The notes: generated from the letters alone by a model not told the origin. DNA of 37,708 nucleotides from CACZQA01 sp050943615 (GCA_050943615.1 JBMNPN010000012.1:1-37708); one strand, 5' to 3'; counted from the stretch's first letter, positions 16,907-26,480 are shown. Numbers and translations: made by a program.

Positions 16907-19396
16907 CTATCCTGCCTCCTGGTCTTGTTCTTCAAAGGCCCTGAGCGACTCCAGCTCCTCGACGCTGTCGACGAGAACGTCACGGGCACGCGATCCGTTC
17001 TGCGGTCCGACGATGCCCTTCTCCTCGAGCATGTCCATGATACGCCCCGCACGGGCATAACCGACCTTGAGCCTGCGCTGAAGCATGGAAGTCGACCCGA
17101 GCCCAGCGGAGACGACGGCATCCGCCGCCTCCCACAAAAGCGGGTCCTCGTCTCCCGAACTCGAGGAACCACCGGCACCTCCGCCGGCTTTCCCCTCGGA
17201 TACGGCCTGCTGCAGGATCTCGGGATGGTAATCGGGCTGAGCTTGCTCTTTGAGGTGCGCGACGACGGAGCTGATTTCCGCCTCGTCCACATAGCAGCCC
17301 TGAATGCGCTTGGGCTTGCCCCATTCTGGTTTGGAGAAGAGCATGTCACCGTTGCCGACGAGCTTTTCGGCACCGGACTGGTCGAGAATGACGCGCGACT
17401 CGACGTTCGTGGCGACCGTCATCGCGATGCGGTTGGTGATGTTGGCCTTGATCATGCCGGTCACGACATTTGAAGAGGGGCGCTGCGTGGCGACGATCAG
17501 GTGGATACCGGCGGCACGCGCGAGCTGAGAGATGCGGACGATGGAGTCCTCGACCTCTTTTCCCGCGATCATCATCAAATCCGATAGCTCGTCGATGACG
17601 ACCACGATGTAGGGAAGCTCGGCAGGGCGCTTGCCGTCCTCGTCGTCGAGCTCGCCTTTCTGGATGAGCTGGTTGTAGAAGCCGATGTTACGCGCGCCCA
17701 CGCCCTCGAAGACCTTCAGGCGACGCTCCATCTCTGCCACGCACCACTTGAGAGCGCTCGCAGCCTCCTTGGCCTCGGTGACAGGCGGCACGAACAGGTG
17801 CGGAATGCCGTTGTAGAGCGAGAACTCGACGCGTTTGGGGTCGATGAGGATCATGCGGACCTCTGCAGGCGTGGCACGCATGAGAATCGACATGATCATG
17901 GCGTTCAGAGTAATAGATTTGCCAGAACCGGTGGTGCCGCCGATGAGGAGGTGGGGCATCTTGGCAAGGTCCACGCAGATCTTGTCTCCGTCGACGTCCT
18001 CGCCGACGGCAAGCTGCAAAGGACCTGGTTTTGCCGCGGGAAGCACGTCGCCCAAAAGGACGCTCTCGCGCTTCTTGTTCGGAATTTCCACGCCCACAAG
18101 CGAGGTATTGGGAATCTGCGCGATGCGCACTGCAGAGGCCGCAAGCGCAAGCGCGATGTCGTCGGAAAGGCCGGTCAGGCGCGACAGACGCACACCGCTC
18201 GGAAGCTCGACCTTGAACATCGTGACCGTCGGCCCGGCAAGCCAGCCGACCACACGCGCGGGCACGTTGAACTCGCCGAGTGTCTGCTGCAGCAAACTGG
18301 CCGTCTGGCGCAGTTCTGAAGAGTTGGCGCTCTTGTGGGACCCGCCCACGCGCAAGATTTTGGGGTCGGGAAGAACGAAGCCCTCCATGGCCGTGGGCTG
18401 CGCGCCCGATGCGGAGCTCGACGACGATTTGCGGGCAGGGCGCGTGACCGTCGCCCCCTGGCGCTTGCGCGGGGTCTTCACGGTCTTCGCAGCCGAGGGC
18501 CTCTTTGCAACGGAGAGGTCGACGGTCTTGTCGGATCCTCCCTTCTTGTCGAGTGCAACGGTTTTGTCTGCACTGAGATCCTGCGTGACATCAGCTCCAG
18601 TGCCCTTCTTGCGCTTGAAGACCTTCGTGAAGCCCTTGGCAGGCTCGTCTTCCGAGGCCTCGTCAAAGAGGGGCTCCTGTTCGAAGTCATCATCGAGGGA
18701 GCGCGTCTTGTCGAGCGGTACGTCATCATAGACATCGAAGTCTGAAGACTGCTCGTCTTCGGATTGCTTTCCAAAGAGGTTCTTCAAGAACAGGAACGGA
18801 ACCGAGATGGAAAGCCCGAACAGGACAAGGCCCACCACGATAAGCGCCAAGAGGATGATGCAGGTTATCACCTCGCCGAAAAGCGTCACGAAAAGCCAGT
18901 CGATGCCGCTTCCCACATAGCCGCCGCCCGAGACGAGCACGTCACGGTCGAAATAGCTCATGGGCCTTGCGGCATTTGCCCCGCCGTTGAAGAGCGAGAG
19001 AAAGCTCATGATCGCAAGAACTATGAGCACGAGGCCGATGATGATACGGCTGGTCTTGGTGTCTTCCGTCTTCACGAAATAGGTGATGCCCCAGATGATG
19101 AAGGCAAAGGGGACGATGTAGGCGCCGAGCCCGAAAGCGAGCCTGAGCGCATCCCCTATCGCATGCGATGCGATGCCATCCGAGGGGACGACGACCGCCA
19201 CGAACAGGACGATGCCGATGACGACGAGCGCAAGACCGATGAGGTCATCGCGCATGCCGCCTTCGAGCAAAGGAGTGCGTTGCCGGACATCAGCTGCCTG
19301 ATTGACACGCGCACCCTTGCTCGGTGAATTCTTCTTGGACTGTGAGTTCTTCTGTTTTGCTGCTGCGTTTCTCGAGCCCAAAACTACCTCCGCCAC
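16907..19396 (-). CDS. ftsK: DNA translocase FtsK/SpoIIIE
   Basis: This 829-residue hexameric DNA pump clears and sorts chromosomal DNA at the division septum. Four to five transmembrane helices occupy about 50-205. An acidic, then basic and Ser-rich linker follows (about 210-340). The alpha/beta motor domains follow, with P-loop GGTTGSGKS at 486-494, the Walker B region PYIVVVIDELSDLMM and the motif ATQRPSSNVVTGMIKANITNR. The winged-helix gamma domain at the C-terminus (from about 750) reads SMLQRRLKVGYARAGRIMD. The start is GTG (19394-19396) with AGAG upstream. It lies between rnj (24 bp) and the RodZ-like gene (5 bp). Confidence 0.96.
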   Translation of the reverse strand: MAEVVLGSRNAAAKQKNSQSKKNSPSKGARVNQAADVRQRTPLLEGGMRDDLIGLALVVIGIVLFVAVVVPSDGIASHAIGDALRLAFGLGAYIVPFAFIIWGITYFVKTEDTKTSRIIIGLVLIVLAIMSFLSLFNGGANAARPMSYFDRDVLVSGGGYVGSGIDWLFVTLFGEVITCIILLALIVVGLVLFGLSISVPFLFLKNLFGKQSEDEQSSDFDVYDDVPLDKTRSLDDDFEQEPLFDEASEDEPAKGFTKVFKRKKGTGADVTQDLSADKTVALDKKGGSDKTVDLSVAKRPSAAKTVKTPRKRQGATVTRPARKSSSSSASGAQPTAMEGFVLPDPKILRVGGSHKSANSSELRQTASLLQQTLGEFNVPARVVGWLAGPTVTMFKVELPSGVRLSRLTGLSDDIALALAASAVRIAQIPNTSLVGVEIPNKKRESVLLGDVLPAAKPGPLQLAVGEDVDGDKICVDLAKMPHLLIGGTTGSGKSITLNAMIMSILMRATPAEVRMILIDPKRVEFSLYNGIPHLFVPPVTEAKEAASALKWCVAEMERRLKVFEGVGARNIGFYNQLIQKGELDDEDGKRPAELPYIVVVIDELSDLMMIAGKEVEDSIVRISQLARAAGIHLIVATQRPSSNVVTGMIKANITNRIAMTVATNVESRVILDQSGAEKLVGNGDMLFSKPEWGKPKRIQGCYVDEAEISSVVAHLKEQAQPDYHPEILQQAVSEGKAGGGAGGSSSSGDEDPLLWEAADAVVSAGLGSTSMLQRRLKVGYARAGRIMDMLEEKGIVGPQNGSRARDVLVDSVEELESLRAFEEQDQEAG

Positions 19397-19420
19397 GCTC
19401 TTTGCATAGGGTCATTCTAC

Positions 19421-21352
19421 CTAAACCTGGACAACAGAGGGCATGATGACGGGACGGCGGTGCGCGCGGCTCCACAAGAACTTCGAAAGCGCGTCGCGGC
19501 CCGCCTTGCTCGCGCGTTTCACGTCGCCATGGTGCGCTTCGAGTTGATCGGAGACGGCCTTTTCCACGACCTCGCTGGCCTCGCCGACGAAATCGTCAAG
19601 GTCGAAGCCGGGAATGCCGCGCATCGTGATCTCGGGAGCGGCGGCGAGCTCGTGCTTTCTCTTGTCGAAGACGAGCACGAGCGAGGCCACGCCCTCGTTG
19701 GACATGGACTGGCGGTCGCGCAGCACGTCCTGGCCGATATCGCCGACAGACGAGCCGTCAACGTAGACGATGCCGCTTTCCACCGGTTCGTCGCGCACGA
19801 CCTTCCCGTTCTGCATCTTGAGCGAATCTCCATTGTCGAGGATGAAGATATGGTCGGGATCGACGCCGACGGCCTCGGCAAGGCGCGCATGGGCGCGCAG
19901 GTGCGATGCCTCGCCGTGGACGGGCAGGAAGTAGCGCGGCTTGACCAGCGAGAGCACGATCTTGAGCTCCTCTTGGCCCGCATGGCCGGAGACGTGCACG
20001 AGCGCCCGGTTCTTGTCCCAGATATCGGCGCCGATCTTGGAGAGCTGATTGATGACGCGCGTCACGGACTTCTCGTTGCCGGGAACGGGCGTTGCCGAGA
20101 TGATGACAGTATCGCCCTTCTCGATGGAGATGGTGCGGTGCTCGCCTACTGACATGCGCGCAAGAGCGGACAGCGGCTCGCCCTGGCTTCCCGTGCAGAG
20201 CACGACGATCTTGTCGGGACGGTAGTCGCTGACGTCGAAGGCGTCGATGAGCAGGTCGTCAGGCACGTTGAGGTAGCCGAGCTCGCGGGCGATGCGGGTG
20301 TTGGTGAGCATGGAGCGCCCCGTGACGGCGACTTTGCGCCCTGCAGCCTGCGCGGCATCGCAGACCTGCTGGACGCGGTGGATGTGCGAGGAGAACGCCG
20401 CGACGATGACGCGCTGCTTGGCGCTGCCGATGACACGGCGCAGGGTCTTTCCGACCTCGGCTTCCGACTTCGTGAACTCGGGTTTGGTTGCGTTGGTGGA
20501 GTCCGACATGAAAAGGTCGACGCCCTGAGCCGAATAGCGTGCCAGCGCGGCGAAATCGGTGAGCTCGCCGTCTATCGGCGTCTGGTCGAGCTTGAAGTCG
20601 CCGGTGTGCAGCACGTTTCCTGCCGGGGTGTGCATGAAGACGCCCATGGCACCGGGAATCGAGTGGTTGACGGTGTAGAACTCCAGATCGAAGCAGCCGA
20701 GCTTGGCGCTGCCGCCACGATGCACCTCGCGCAGCTCGGGCTGCTTGGAGAGGTGGTGTTCCTCGAGCTTGCCGGCAATCATGCCGAGCGTGAGCTTGGT
20801 GCCCAGGATAGGCACGCGGCGGTCGAGGTCCTTCAAGAGATAGGGCAGCGCGCCGGTGTGGTCCTCGTGGCCATGGGTGATCACGATGCCGCGCAGGCGG
20901 TCGGCGTGCTCGAGAACGTAGGTGTAATCGGGCAAGATGAGGTCGACGCCGACGTGCTCGTCGTCGGGAAACATCAGGCCCGCATCGACGAGGATGAGGT
21001 CGCCTTCGCACTCGAAGGCGGTCATATTCTTTCCGATGGCATCGAGACCGCCGAGCGGAATGATGCGAAGTGCAGGGCTCTTGCCGCCCTTGGACGAGCG
21101 CTTGCCCGAATGGCGGCTCGAGCGGGAGCTGCGACCAGATCCGCCCTTGGACGAGCTCTTCTTCTCGCCCTTTTGTCCGCCACCGTTGTTCTTTGCTTTG
21201 TCCTGGGAACCGTTCGTGCCACGGGAGCCGTCGTTGGACGACTTACGACCACGGCGGGAGCGCTTGCTGCTCTTGTGGGCAGACGAAGACGAGCCAGTGC
21301 CTCCGCTTCCGTTTGCTTGCGGGGCACCGGCGGCATTCTGTTGTTCAGGCAT
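19421..21352 (-). CDS. rnj: Ribonuclease J
   Basis: This is a 643-residue metallo-beta-lactamase/beta-CASP ribonuclease with 5'-3' exo- and endonuclease activity. The metal-binding motif HGHEDHTGALPY starts at 160, with further motifs HTGDFKLDQTP and SDSTNA. The beta-CASP part has VIVAAFSSHIHRVQQV and the motif HVSGHAGQEEL and PVHGEASHLRAHARLA follow. A C-terminal dimerisation domain ends the protein. The first 93 residues are an unusual disordered extension rich in Ser, Gly, Lys and Arg, likely RNA-binding; the catalytic core begins near 95. GAGGAG lies 12 bases before the ATG. It stands 87 bp after dapA, an arrangement (dapA-rnj-ftsK) common in actinobacteria. Confidence 0.96.
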   Translation of the reverse strand: MPEQQNAAGAPQANGSGGTGSSSSAHKSSKRSRRGRKSSNDGSRGTNGSQDKAKNNGGGQKGEKKSSSKGGSGRSSRSSRHSGKRSSKGGKSPALRIIPLGGLDAIGKNMTAFECEGDLILVDAGLMFPDDEHVGVDLILPDYTYVLEHADRLRGIVITHGHEDHTGALPYLLKDLDRRVPILGTKLTLGMIAGKLEEHHLSKQPELREVHRGGSAKLGCFDLEFYTVNHSIPGAMGVFMHTPAGNVLHTGDFKLDQTPIDGELTDFAALARYSAQGVDLFMSDSTNATKPEFTKSEAEVGKTLRRVIGSAKQRVIVAAFSSHIHRVQQVCDAAQAAGRKVAVTGRSMLTNTRIARELGYLNVPDDLLIDAFDVSDYRPDKIVVLCTGSQGEPLSALARMSVGEHRTISIEKGDTVIISATPVPGNEKSVTRVINQLSKIGADIWDKNRALVHVSGHAGQEELKIVLSLVKPRYFLPVHGEASHLRAHARLAEAVGVDPDHIFILDNGDSLKMQNGKVVRDEPVESGIVYVDGSSVGDIGQDVLRDRQSMSNEGVASLVLVFDKRKHELAAAPEITMRGIPGFDLDDFVGEASEVVEKAVSDQLEAHHGDVKRASKAGRDALSKFLWSRAHRRPVIMPSVVQV

Positions 21353-21439
21353 GAGTGACTGTTACTCCTCAAAGCCTGCGATCATGTACAGGTCTTGTTA
21401 GCTTGCTTGCACATTTCTATTCAATTTGGGCTTTGCGCC

Positions 21440-22333
21440 TCATTCGATAGGCGCACAGGCCCGCATGACTTCGGCCAGCTCTGCAGACTGCTCCGGCGTT
21501 GCCTCCACGAGCGGCAGCCTGAGGCCACCGACGGGGAAGCCGTTGAGCTTGAGTGCTTCCTTGACCATGATCGGGTTGGAAGTCACGAAAAGCTCTTTCA
21601 TGAGCGGAAGGAGCGCTTCGTTGGCCTTGACGGCCTCCTCGTGCTTGCCAGCTGCCTCGAGCTCGACAATCTCCTTCATACGTTTCGGAGCAACGTTCGC
21701 GATGGTCGAAACCACGCCTACACCGCCCAAGCCCATGATCTCAAGGGTCGCCTCGTCGTCTCCGGAATACACGGAGAACCCTTCGGGCGCGCCTTCGACT
21801 ATGGCGGCGATCTGATCCATCTTTCCACTCGCCTCTTTGATCGCGATGATGTTATCGAAATCGCGGGCGAGCCTGAGCGTCGTCTCGGCCTCCATGTTGA
21901 CGACCGAACGACCTGGGATATTGTACAGCATTATCGGTGTATCCACAGATTTTGCAATCGAGCCGAAATGCCGGTAGAGGCCCTCTTGCGGGGGCTTGTT
22001 GTAGTACGGGACGACGACGAGGTAGCCATCGAAGCCCATCGGCTCGACCTTCTTGGCAAAGTCGATGGTGTCCTGCGTGCAGTTGTCGCCGACGTAGGCA
22101 ATCGTCTTGCAACGCCCGTCGACGGCTTCGAGCACCGCCTCGAAGAGCTTGAGCTTGTCGTCGTAGAACACGGTCGGGCACTCGCCGGTGGTCGGGCAGA
22201 CGGCGATAGCGTCGATACCGGCCTTGACGAAGCGGTCGGCCAGGCGCTGCGCGCAGTCGAGGTCGAGTTCGAGGTCCTTGTCGAACGGCGTGATACTCGC
22301 AACGATGGTGCGTCCAAAGAATGGCTCGGACAT
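21440..22333 (-). CDS. dapA: 4-hydroxy-tetrahydrodipicolinate synthase
   Basis: This 297-residue class I aldolase condenses pyruvate with aspartate semialdehyde in the lysine/diaminopimelate pathway. Key positions are visible: the TTGE motif at 48-51, Tyr137 in LYNIPGR, and the Schiff-base Lys166 in NIIAIKEASGKM. The length is typical. GGAGCC precedes the ATG at good spacing. It follows dapB by 72 bp; the two enzymes act in consecutive steps and are probably co-transcribed. Confidence 0.96.
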   Translation of the reverse strand: MSEPFFGRTIVASITPFDKDLELDLDCAQRLADRFVKAGIDAIAVCPTTGECPTVFYDDKLKLFEAVLEAVDGRCKTIAYVGDNCTQDTIDFAKKVEPMGFDGYLVVVPYYNKPPQEGLYRHFGSIAKSVDTPIMLYNIPGRSVVNMEAETTLRLARDFDNIIAIKEASGKMDQIAAIVEGAPEGFSVYSGDDEATLEIMGLGGVGVVSTIANVAPKRMKEIVELEAAGKHEEAVKANEALLPLMKELFVTSNPIMVKEALKLNGFPVGGLRLPLVEATPEQSAELAEVMRACAPIE

Positions 22334-22405
22334 GCTGGCTCCTTACAACGTGTTCCTTGCGTCTGCCCGCCGCATGATGACGGGCATCTTCGCATTTTCT
22401 TGATT

Positions 22406-23191
22406 CTAGTCCATCAGGTTCTCGAGACCGACGGTAACGCCCGAAAGCCCGTCAATGGCACGGACGGCCATGAGGATTCCGGGCATGTAGGAGGCGCGGT
22501 CGATGGAGTCGTGGCGGATGGTGAGCGTCTGCCCCATGGAACCGAAGATGACTTCCTGGTGCGCCACGAATCCAGCCGTGCGGACGCTGTGGACGGGCAC
22601 GCCGGCGACATCGGCACCACGGGCGCCCTCATAGCCTTCGAGCTCGGTTTCCTTGCCGGGCGCCGTGGATTCCTCCCCCTTGTTCGCGGCGATCATGCGC
22701 GCGGTGCGAATCGCCGTGCCGGACGGGGCATCGCGCTTACCGTCGTGGTGCAGCTCGATGACCTCGGCATCCGGGAAGTACTTGGCGGCCTGCTGGGCAA
22801 AGAGCATCATGAGCACTGCGCCGGTGGTGAAGTTGGGGGCATGGAACAGGGCGGCATCGCCCGTGGCGGACTCGTCGAAGATCTGCTGGAGCTTCTCTTC
22901 GGAAAGGCCCGTCGTTCCAAGGACGCAGTTCACGCCCTTGCCCAGCGCACAGCGCAGGTTTCCCTCGGCAGCGTCGGGACGCGTGAAGTCGATCATGACC
23001 TCGGGCTGCGCTGCATCGATGGCGCCTGCGAGCTCGGTGAACACGGGGGCGCCGTCCTTACCGACCGTGGCGCCTTCCTTGGCCATGGGGTCGACGCCAG
23101 CGACAAGCTCGAGGTCGTCGGCTGCATCGACGGTCTTGCAAATCTCAGAACCCATGCGGCCCAGAGCGCCGCTCACGAGTACCTTTATCAT
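22406..23191 (-). CDS. dapB: 4-hydroxy-tetrahydrodipicolinate reductase
   Basis: This 261-residue NAD(P)H-dependent reductase catalyses the step after DapA toward diaminopimelate and lysine. The Rossmann glycine motif VSGALGRMGSEI is at 6-17. The conserved FTRPDA region is followed by the substrate and catalytic segment ELHHDGKRDAPSGTA, which contains the His-His and Lys of the active site. The ATG overlaps the stop of the M16 peptidase gene by 4 bp (ATGA), showing tight coupling. Together with dapA it supplies cell-wall precursors. Confidence 0.96.
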   Translation of the reverse strand: MIKVLVSGALGRMGSEICKTVDAADDLELVAGVDPMAKEGATVGKDGAPVFTELAGAIDAAQPEVMIDFTRPDAAEGNLRCALGKGVNCVLGTTGLSEEKLQQIFDESATGDAALFHAPNFTTGAVLMMLFAQQAAKYFPDAEVIELHHDGKRDAPSGTAIRTARMIAANKGEESTAPGKETELEGYEGARGADVAGVPVHSVRTAGFVAHQEVIFGSMGQTLTIRHDSIDRASYMPGILMAVRAIDGLSGVTVGLENLMD

Positions 23192-24450
23192 GATGCGAGC
23201 ATCCTTTCTATCTCTTCTTTCCCATACGGGCTGATAACGGCCAGGCAGGGCTCCTGGGTGAGGATGGCGTTGGCCTCACGGGAAACGTCATCTACCGTGA
23301 CGGACCGGAAGCGCTCGAGCGTCTCTTCGATCGAGGGCATCTCCGTACCCAGAACCGCCCTGCCTCCAAGATAGAGCATATGGGAGCGCGGAGACTCCAT
23401 CCCGAGCACGAAGTTCCCGCAAGAGAGCTCACAGGCACGGTGAAGCTCCTCTTTCGAGATGCCGTGTTGCGCGACGTCGTCGATCTGCTCGCGGCAGACC
23501 TCGAGGACCTTCCCGATGTTCTCGGGCCGCGTGCCCGCATACAAGGCAAAGGTGCCGTTGTCCTCATAGGCCTGGGCCGTCGTGTAGACGGCATAGGCAA
23601 GCCCGCGCTTCTCGCGGACCTCCTGGAACAGCCGCGAGCTCATCCCGCCGCCGAGCGCGATGCCCAGAAGCGACATCGCCGCTTTGCGGACCGGTTCGTC
23701 TGACAGGCTCACCGACGGCATGCCCAGTATGAGATGCGCCTGCTCGGTGTCCTTTTTCACTGCGTTGAGCGCCTTGTGCGCCCTCTGCCGCTTTGCGGGG
23801 CGCTTCAGACGGGCGCCCGAGGGCATGTCCGAAAGCCATGTGTCGGCAAGCTCGACCACCTGTTCGTGGTCGACGTTTCCGCAGGCGACAACGACGAGGT
23901 TTCCCGAGGTGTAGTGGGCGTCATGATAGGCGCGCAGATCGGAGCTTTCAAAGCCCGAAACGGTCTCTGCACGTCCCAGAACGGGGCGCCCGAGGGCAAG
24001 CTTCGGGTAGAGCGTTTCTGAGAACACGTCGAAGACCTGGTCTTCCGGGTCGTCTTGGCTGCGCGCGATCTCCTCGAGCACGACCTCGCGCTCGAGCGCT
24101 GCCTCGTCTTCGGGAAAGCAGGAGTTGACGACCATGTCGGACAGGATCTCGAAGGACTGGGGCAGGTGCTCGTCGATCATGCGCGCGTAAAAGCAGGTGC
24201 AGTCACGCGACGTGAAGGCGTTGAGCTCTGCGCCGATCGCATCGAAGGCCGAGGATATGTCGAGTGCCGTGCGGGTGGGCGTGCCCTTGAAGAGCATATG
24301 CTCCATATAATGCGAGATTCCGGAAAGTGCGGGCGTTTCGTCGCGACTGCCAATACGCACCCAGAACCCGAGTGAGCAGGAGTGGACGGCGTCCATGTGC
24401 TCGGTGATAACGGTAATGCCGTTATCGAGCACGGACTGCTGGTAGAACAT
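23188..24450 (-). CDS. M16 family zinc peptidase
   Basis: This 420-residue protein resembles the processing-peptidase-like M16B group (YmxG/MPP-beta type). The inverted zinc motif HYMEH at 47-51 (H-x-x-E-H) is intact, and the downstream zinc-ligand glutamate region (EEDEAALEREVVLEEIARSQDD-like, here FPEDEAALEREVVLEEI) is present. The C-terminal half has the second M16 domain with the R/Y-type motif (GGMSSRLFQEVREKRGLAY). The frame is open upstream, but ATG 24450 has a strong AAGGAGGAAC site. It overlaps dapB by 4 bp; a peptidase next to dapA/dapB is a common neighbourhood. The substrate is unknown. No signal peptide is seen, so it is probably cytoplasmic. Confidence 0.92.
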   Translation of the reverse strand: MFYQQSVLDNGITVITEHMDAVHSCSLGFWVRIGSRDETPALSGISHYMEHMLFKGTPTRTALDISSAFDAIGAELNAFTSRDCTCFYARMIDEHLPQSFEILSDMVVNSCFPEDEAALEREVVLEEIARSQDDPEDQVFDVFSETLYPKLALGRPVLGRAETVSGFESSDLRAYHDAHYTSGNLVVVACGNVDHEQVVELADTWLSDMPSGARLKRPAKRQRAHKALNAVKKDTEQAHLILGMPSVSLSDEPVRKAAMSLLGIALGGGMSSRLFQEVREKRGLAYAVYTTAQAYEDNGTFALYAGTRPENIGKVLEVCREQIDDVAQHGISKEELHRACELSCGNFVLGMESPRSHMLYLGGRAVLGTEMPSIEETLERFRSVTVDDVSREANAILTQEPCLAVISPYGKEEIERMLAS

Positions 24451-24589
24451 GTTCCTCCTTGTGTGAGGTATAAAGCCATTCGCGTATTCTAGCGCAAGCT
24501 CGGGGCCGCAGAACCTGTTGGATTGCCGGAGGACCGAAGCTGTGCCGGTGTTTGCAAGCGCACCCGAAGACCGAGCGTGTCTCGTTCGC

Positions 24590-25810
24590 CTAGAAATAGC
24601 CCTTGTAGACGACCTTCTCGTTGAGCGGGTCATCGGGGAACAGATGGGCAAAAAGCTCGATGAAATAGTCGTCGGTCATGGAGGCGATGAAGTCCACGAC
24701 GCAATCGTCGGGGCGATGCGCGAGCTCCCATTCGTAGTCATGGCGCATGAGCGGTTGGCGCAGGAAGTGCCTGAAGATGAGCGAGTCTTCCCTGCCCGCC
24801 TCGAGGTCGTCGATGAAGCGCGCGTAGACCTTCTCCATCATGGGTTCGACCACCGCGATGCGGTCCACCACCATCGGAGCCAGGTAGATCTTCTCGTAGT
24901 TTTCCCTGCGGATGGCGTCGAGCGCGGCAAAGACCTCCTCGTCCATGGCGATGTAGTCCTTGCCGAGGCTGTTCTTGATGATGTTTCGGGTCACGTTGTA
25001 GATGATCTCGTGGTTGAGCTTGCCGATGAGCGGGCTTTCCTCGTAGTCGTCGATGTCGCGGACTTTTACCCGAGCGGCATCCTGACGGTCCTTTCCCACA
25101 TAGGCGATGATATCGCTGATGCGCACGACGCAGCCCTCGAGCGTGCTCGGGCGCAGGTCCTTGATGTTGGCCTGGTCCACATAGCAGTTCTCGACGAGCG
25201 CATCGAGTTGGGAAAAGGTCTCGCAGGGCGCGGGACGGTACTCGAGAAATGCCTTCTCCCCGCAGTGCGTGAGGATGCCGTTGTAGGTCTGTAGGCAGAG
25301 GTTGGTGCGCGCAAGCGTCTTGAGAAGGCGGACGCTGTGCACGTTATGGTTGAAGTAGCGCCCCGTGCGCTCGTGATAGAGGCGCGAGAGGAAATGCTCG
25401 CCCTGGTGGCCGAAGGGCGTGTGGCCCAGGTCGTGCCCGACGGCAATGGCCTCGATGAGGTCGAGGTTGAGCCCGAGCGCGCTTCCGATGGTACGGCCGA
25501 CGCGCGAGACCACCTGCAGGTGAAACGAGCGGCGCGTGATGTCGTCGTTTCGCACGAAGGAAAAGACCTGCGTTTTGTCGGCGCAGCGGGAATAGAAGGG
25601 ATTGTGGACGATCTTTTCCACGTCCACCACGAAGCACGGACGCGCGAGGTAGACGTCCGGGTCCTGATAGTGCTCGGTGCGCTCGCGGATGCCCTCGCTG
25701 TCATGGCAGGCGTATGGCGACAGGCGACTCTGCAGCTCCTCGTGCTGGGCGCGCAGGAAGTCCTTCTGGTCTTTAGTGAACTCGAAAAGAGACGGGTCGA
25801 TCTTGCCCAT
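24590..25810 (-). CDS. dgt: dGTPase-like HD-domain triphosphohydrolase
   Basis: This 406-residue protein resembles the Dgt family, which hydrolyses dGTP (or other dNTPs) to the nucleoside and triphosphate. The HD core is visible as RRSFHLQVVSRVGRTIG, AIAVGHDLGHTPFGHQGE (catalytic HD pair with the following histidines) and IAYVGKD with the preceding RISDI. The start ATG 25810 has AGAGG seven bases upstream; the open frame extends to 25909 but without family similarity. It is the first of the run toward M16, dapB and dapA, 139 bp before the M16 gene. A LexA-box-like palindrome at 25891-25902 lies about 80 bp upstream. Confidence 0.85.
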   Translation of the reverse strand: MGKIDPSLFEFTKDQKDFLRAQHEELQSRLSPYACHDSEGIRERTEHYQDPDVYLARPCFVVDVEKIVHNPFYSRCADKTQVFSFVRNDDITRRSFHLQVVSRVGRTIGSALGLNLDLIEAIAVGHDLGHTPFGHQGEHFLSRLYHERTGRYFNHNVHSVRLLKTLARTNLCLQTYNGILTHCGEKAFLEYRPAPCETFSQLDALVENCYVDQANIKDLRPSTLEGCVVRISDIIAYVGKDRQDAARVKVRDIDDYEESPLIGKLNHEIIYNVTRNIIKNSLGKDYIAMDEEVFAALDAIRRENYEKIYLAPMVVDRIAVVEPMMEKVYARFIDDLEAGREDSLIFRHFLRQPLMRHDYEWELAHRPDDCVVDFIASMTDDYFIELFAHLFPDDPLNEKVVYKGYF

Positions 25811-25878
25811 GGGAATCCTCTCGCTAATGGGTGCAGGGACCTTGCGCTGGGCGGCGCGACGGCCCATTTTAGCTGTCC

Positions 25879-26480
25879 TCCACTTTAGCTGAACGGACGT
25901 TCCATGCAACCCTCCCCCTCGAGTTTCCGCGCTCTCACGCCAACGACCCGTACCCGCTCTGAGCAGGAGCGTCCACCTTCCACGAGCGGCCCTGTGCCTG
26001 CAAGCTGCCGCGCGTACGCCTGCAACGCTACCGCCAAAACGCCACTTTCGCGCTCTGGCGGCACACGAGGCAGAGCACTCGCTGCTTCACAGAACGGGCC
26101 ATTCGCCATAACGCCGCTCTGACGTTTTGGCTGTAGAGGCGCTAGAGGTGCGAGTTATCGCACCTACCTGTGCTGCAGCTAAAGTGGCACTTTTGCGTTT
26201 TGGCGGGAATACTGCACAGAGAAAAGCAGCACGCTGGTGTTCATGTCAGTCTCGTATGCGAAAAGCGGCGAGCGGACCTCCCGGACACTGTCTCGTGTCG
26301 TTATGGGAAGAGCGCTCGCCGCCTTTCGGGTCACTCGGATCTTTGCAGGGAATCGAGTTACCGTTACTTGCGGAAAAATCAGGGAAAGATCTCTGGGTTG
26401 CCAATCGCCTCCAACAGGTCGTCTGCCTCGAGGAACAATGGCACTGTCCCATAGAACCCTTGTCCTCGTCTGCTTGCAAG
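25879..26480. repeat. Non-coding stretch with dispersed inverted repeats
   Basis: No convincing gene in about 670 bp between dgt and merR. CCACTTTAGCTG at 25880-25890 recurs inverted as CAGCTAAAGTGG near 26174-26187. CCGCCAAAACG followed by CCACTTT (26031-26048) recurs inverted near 26181-26210 with a few extra bases. CCGCCA/TGGCGG (26031-26036, 26056-26061) and AGGTGCGA/TCGCACCT (26146-26153, 26158-26165) form hairpins. The pattern resembles a multi-copy extragenic element or a small non-autonomous mobile element. Short frames here have skewed composition and are not called. Confidence 0.5.
25891..25902 (-). promoter_or_regulatory. Candidate LexA box upstream of the dgt-like gene
   Basis: GAACGGACGTTC fits the Gram-positive LexA box GAAC-N4-GTTC and also the purine/pyrimidine preference of its centre. 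On the minus strand a -10-like TAAAAT lies at 25866-25871, 19 bp further downstream, so the box would overlap the -35 region. The -35 match is poor. Confidence 0.5.

Noticed and set aside
21395..23374. 659-codon plus-strand frame opposite dapA and dapB
   Set aside because: It spans two certain genes and their spacer; residue content (runs of DG, RR, VDG) is typical of an antisense shadow.
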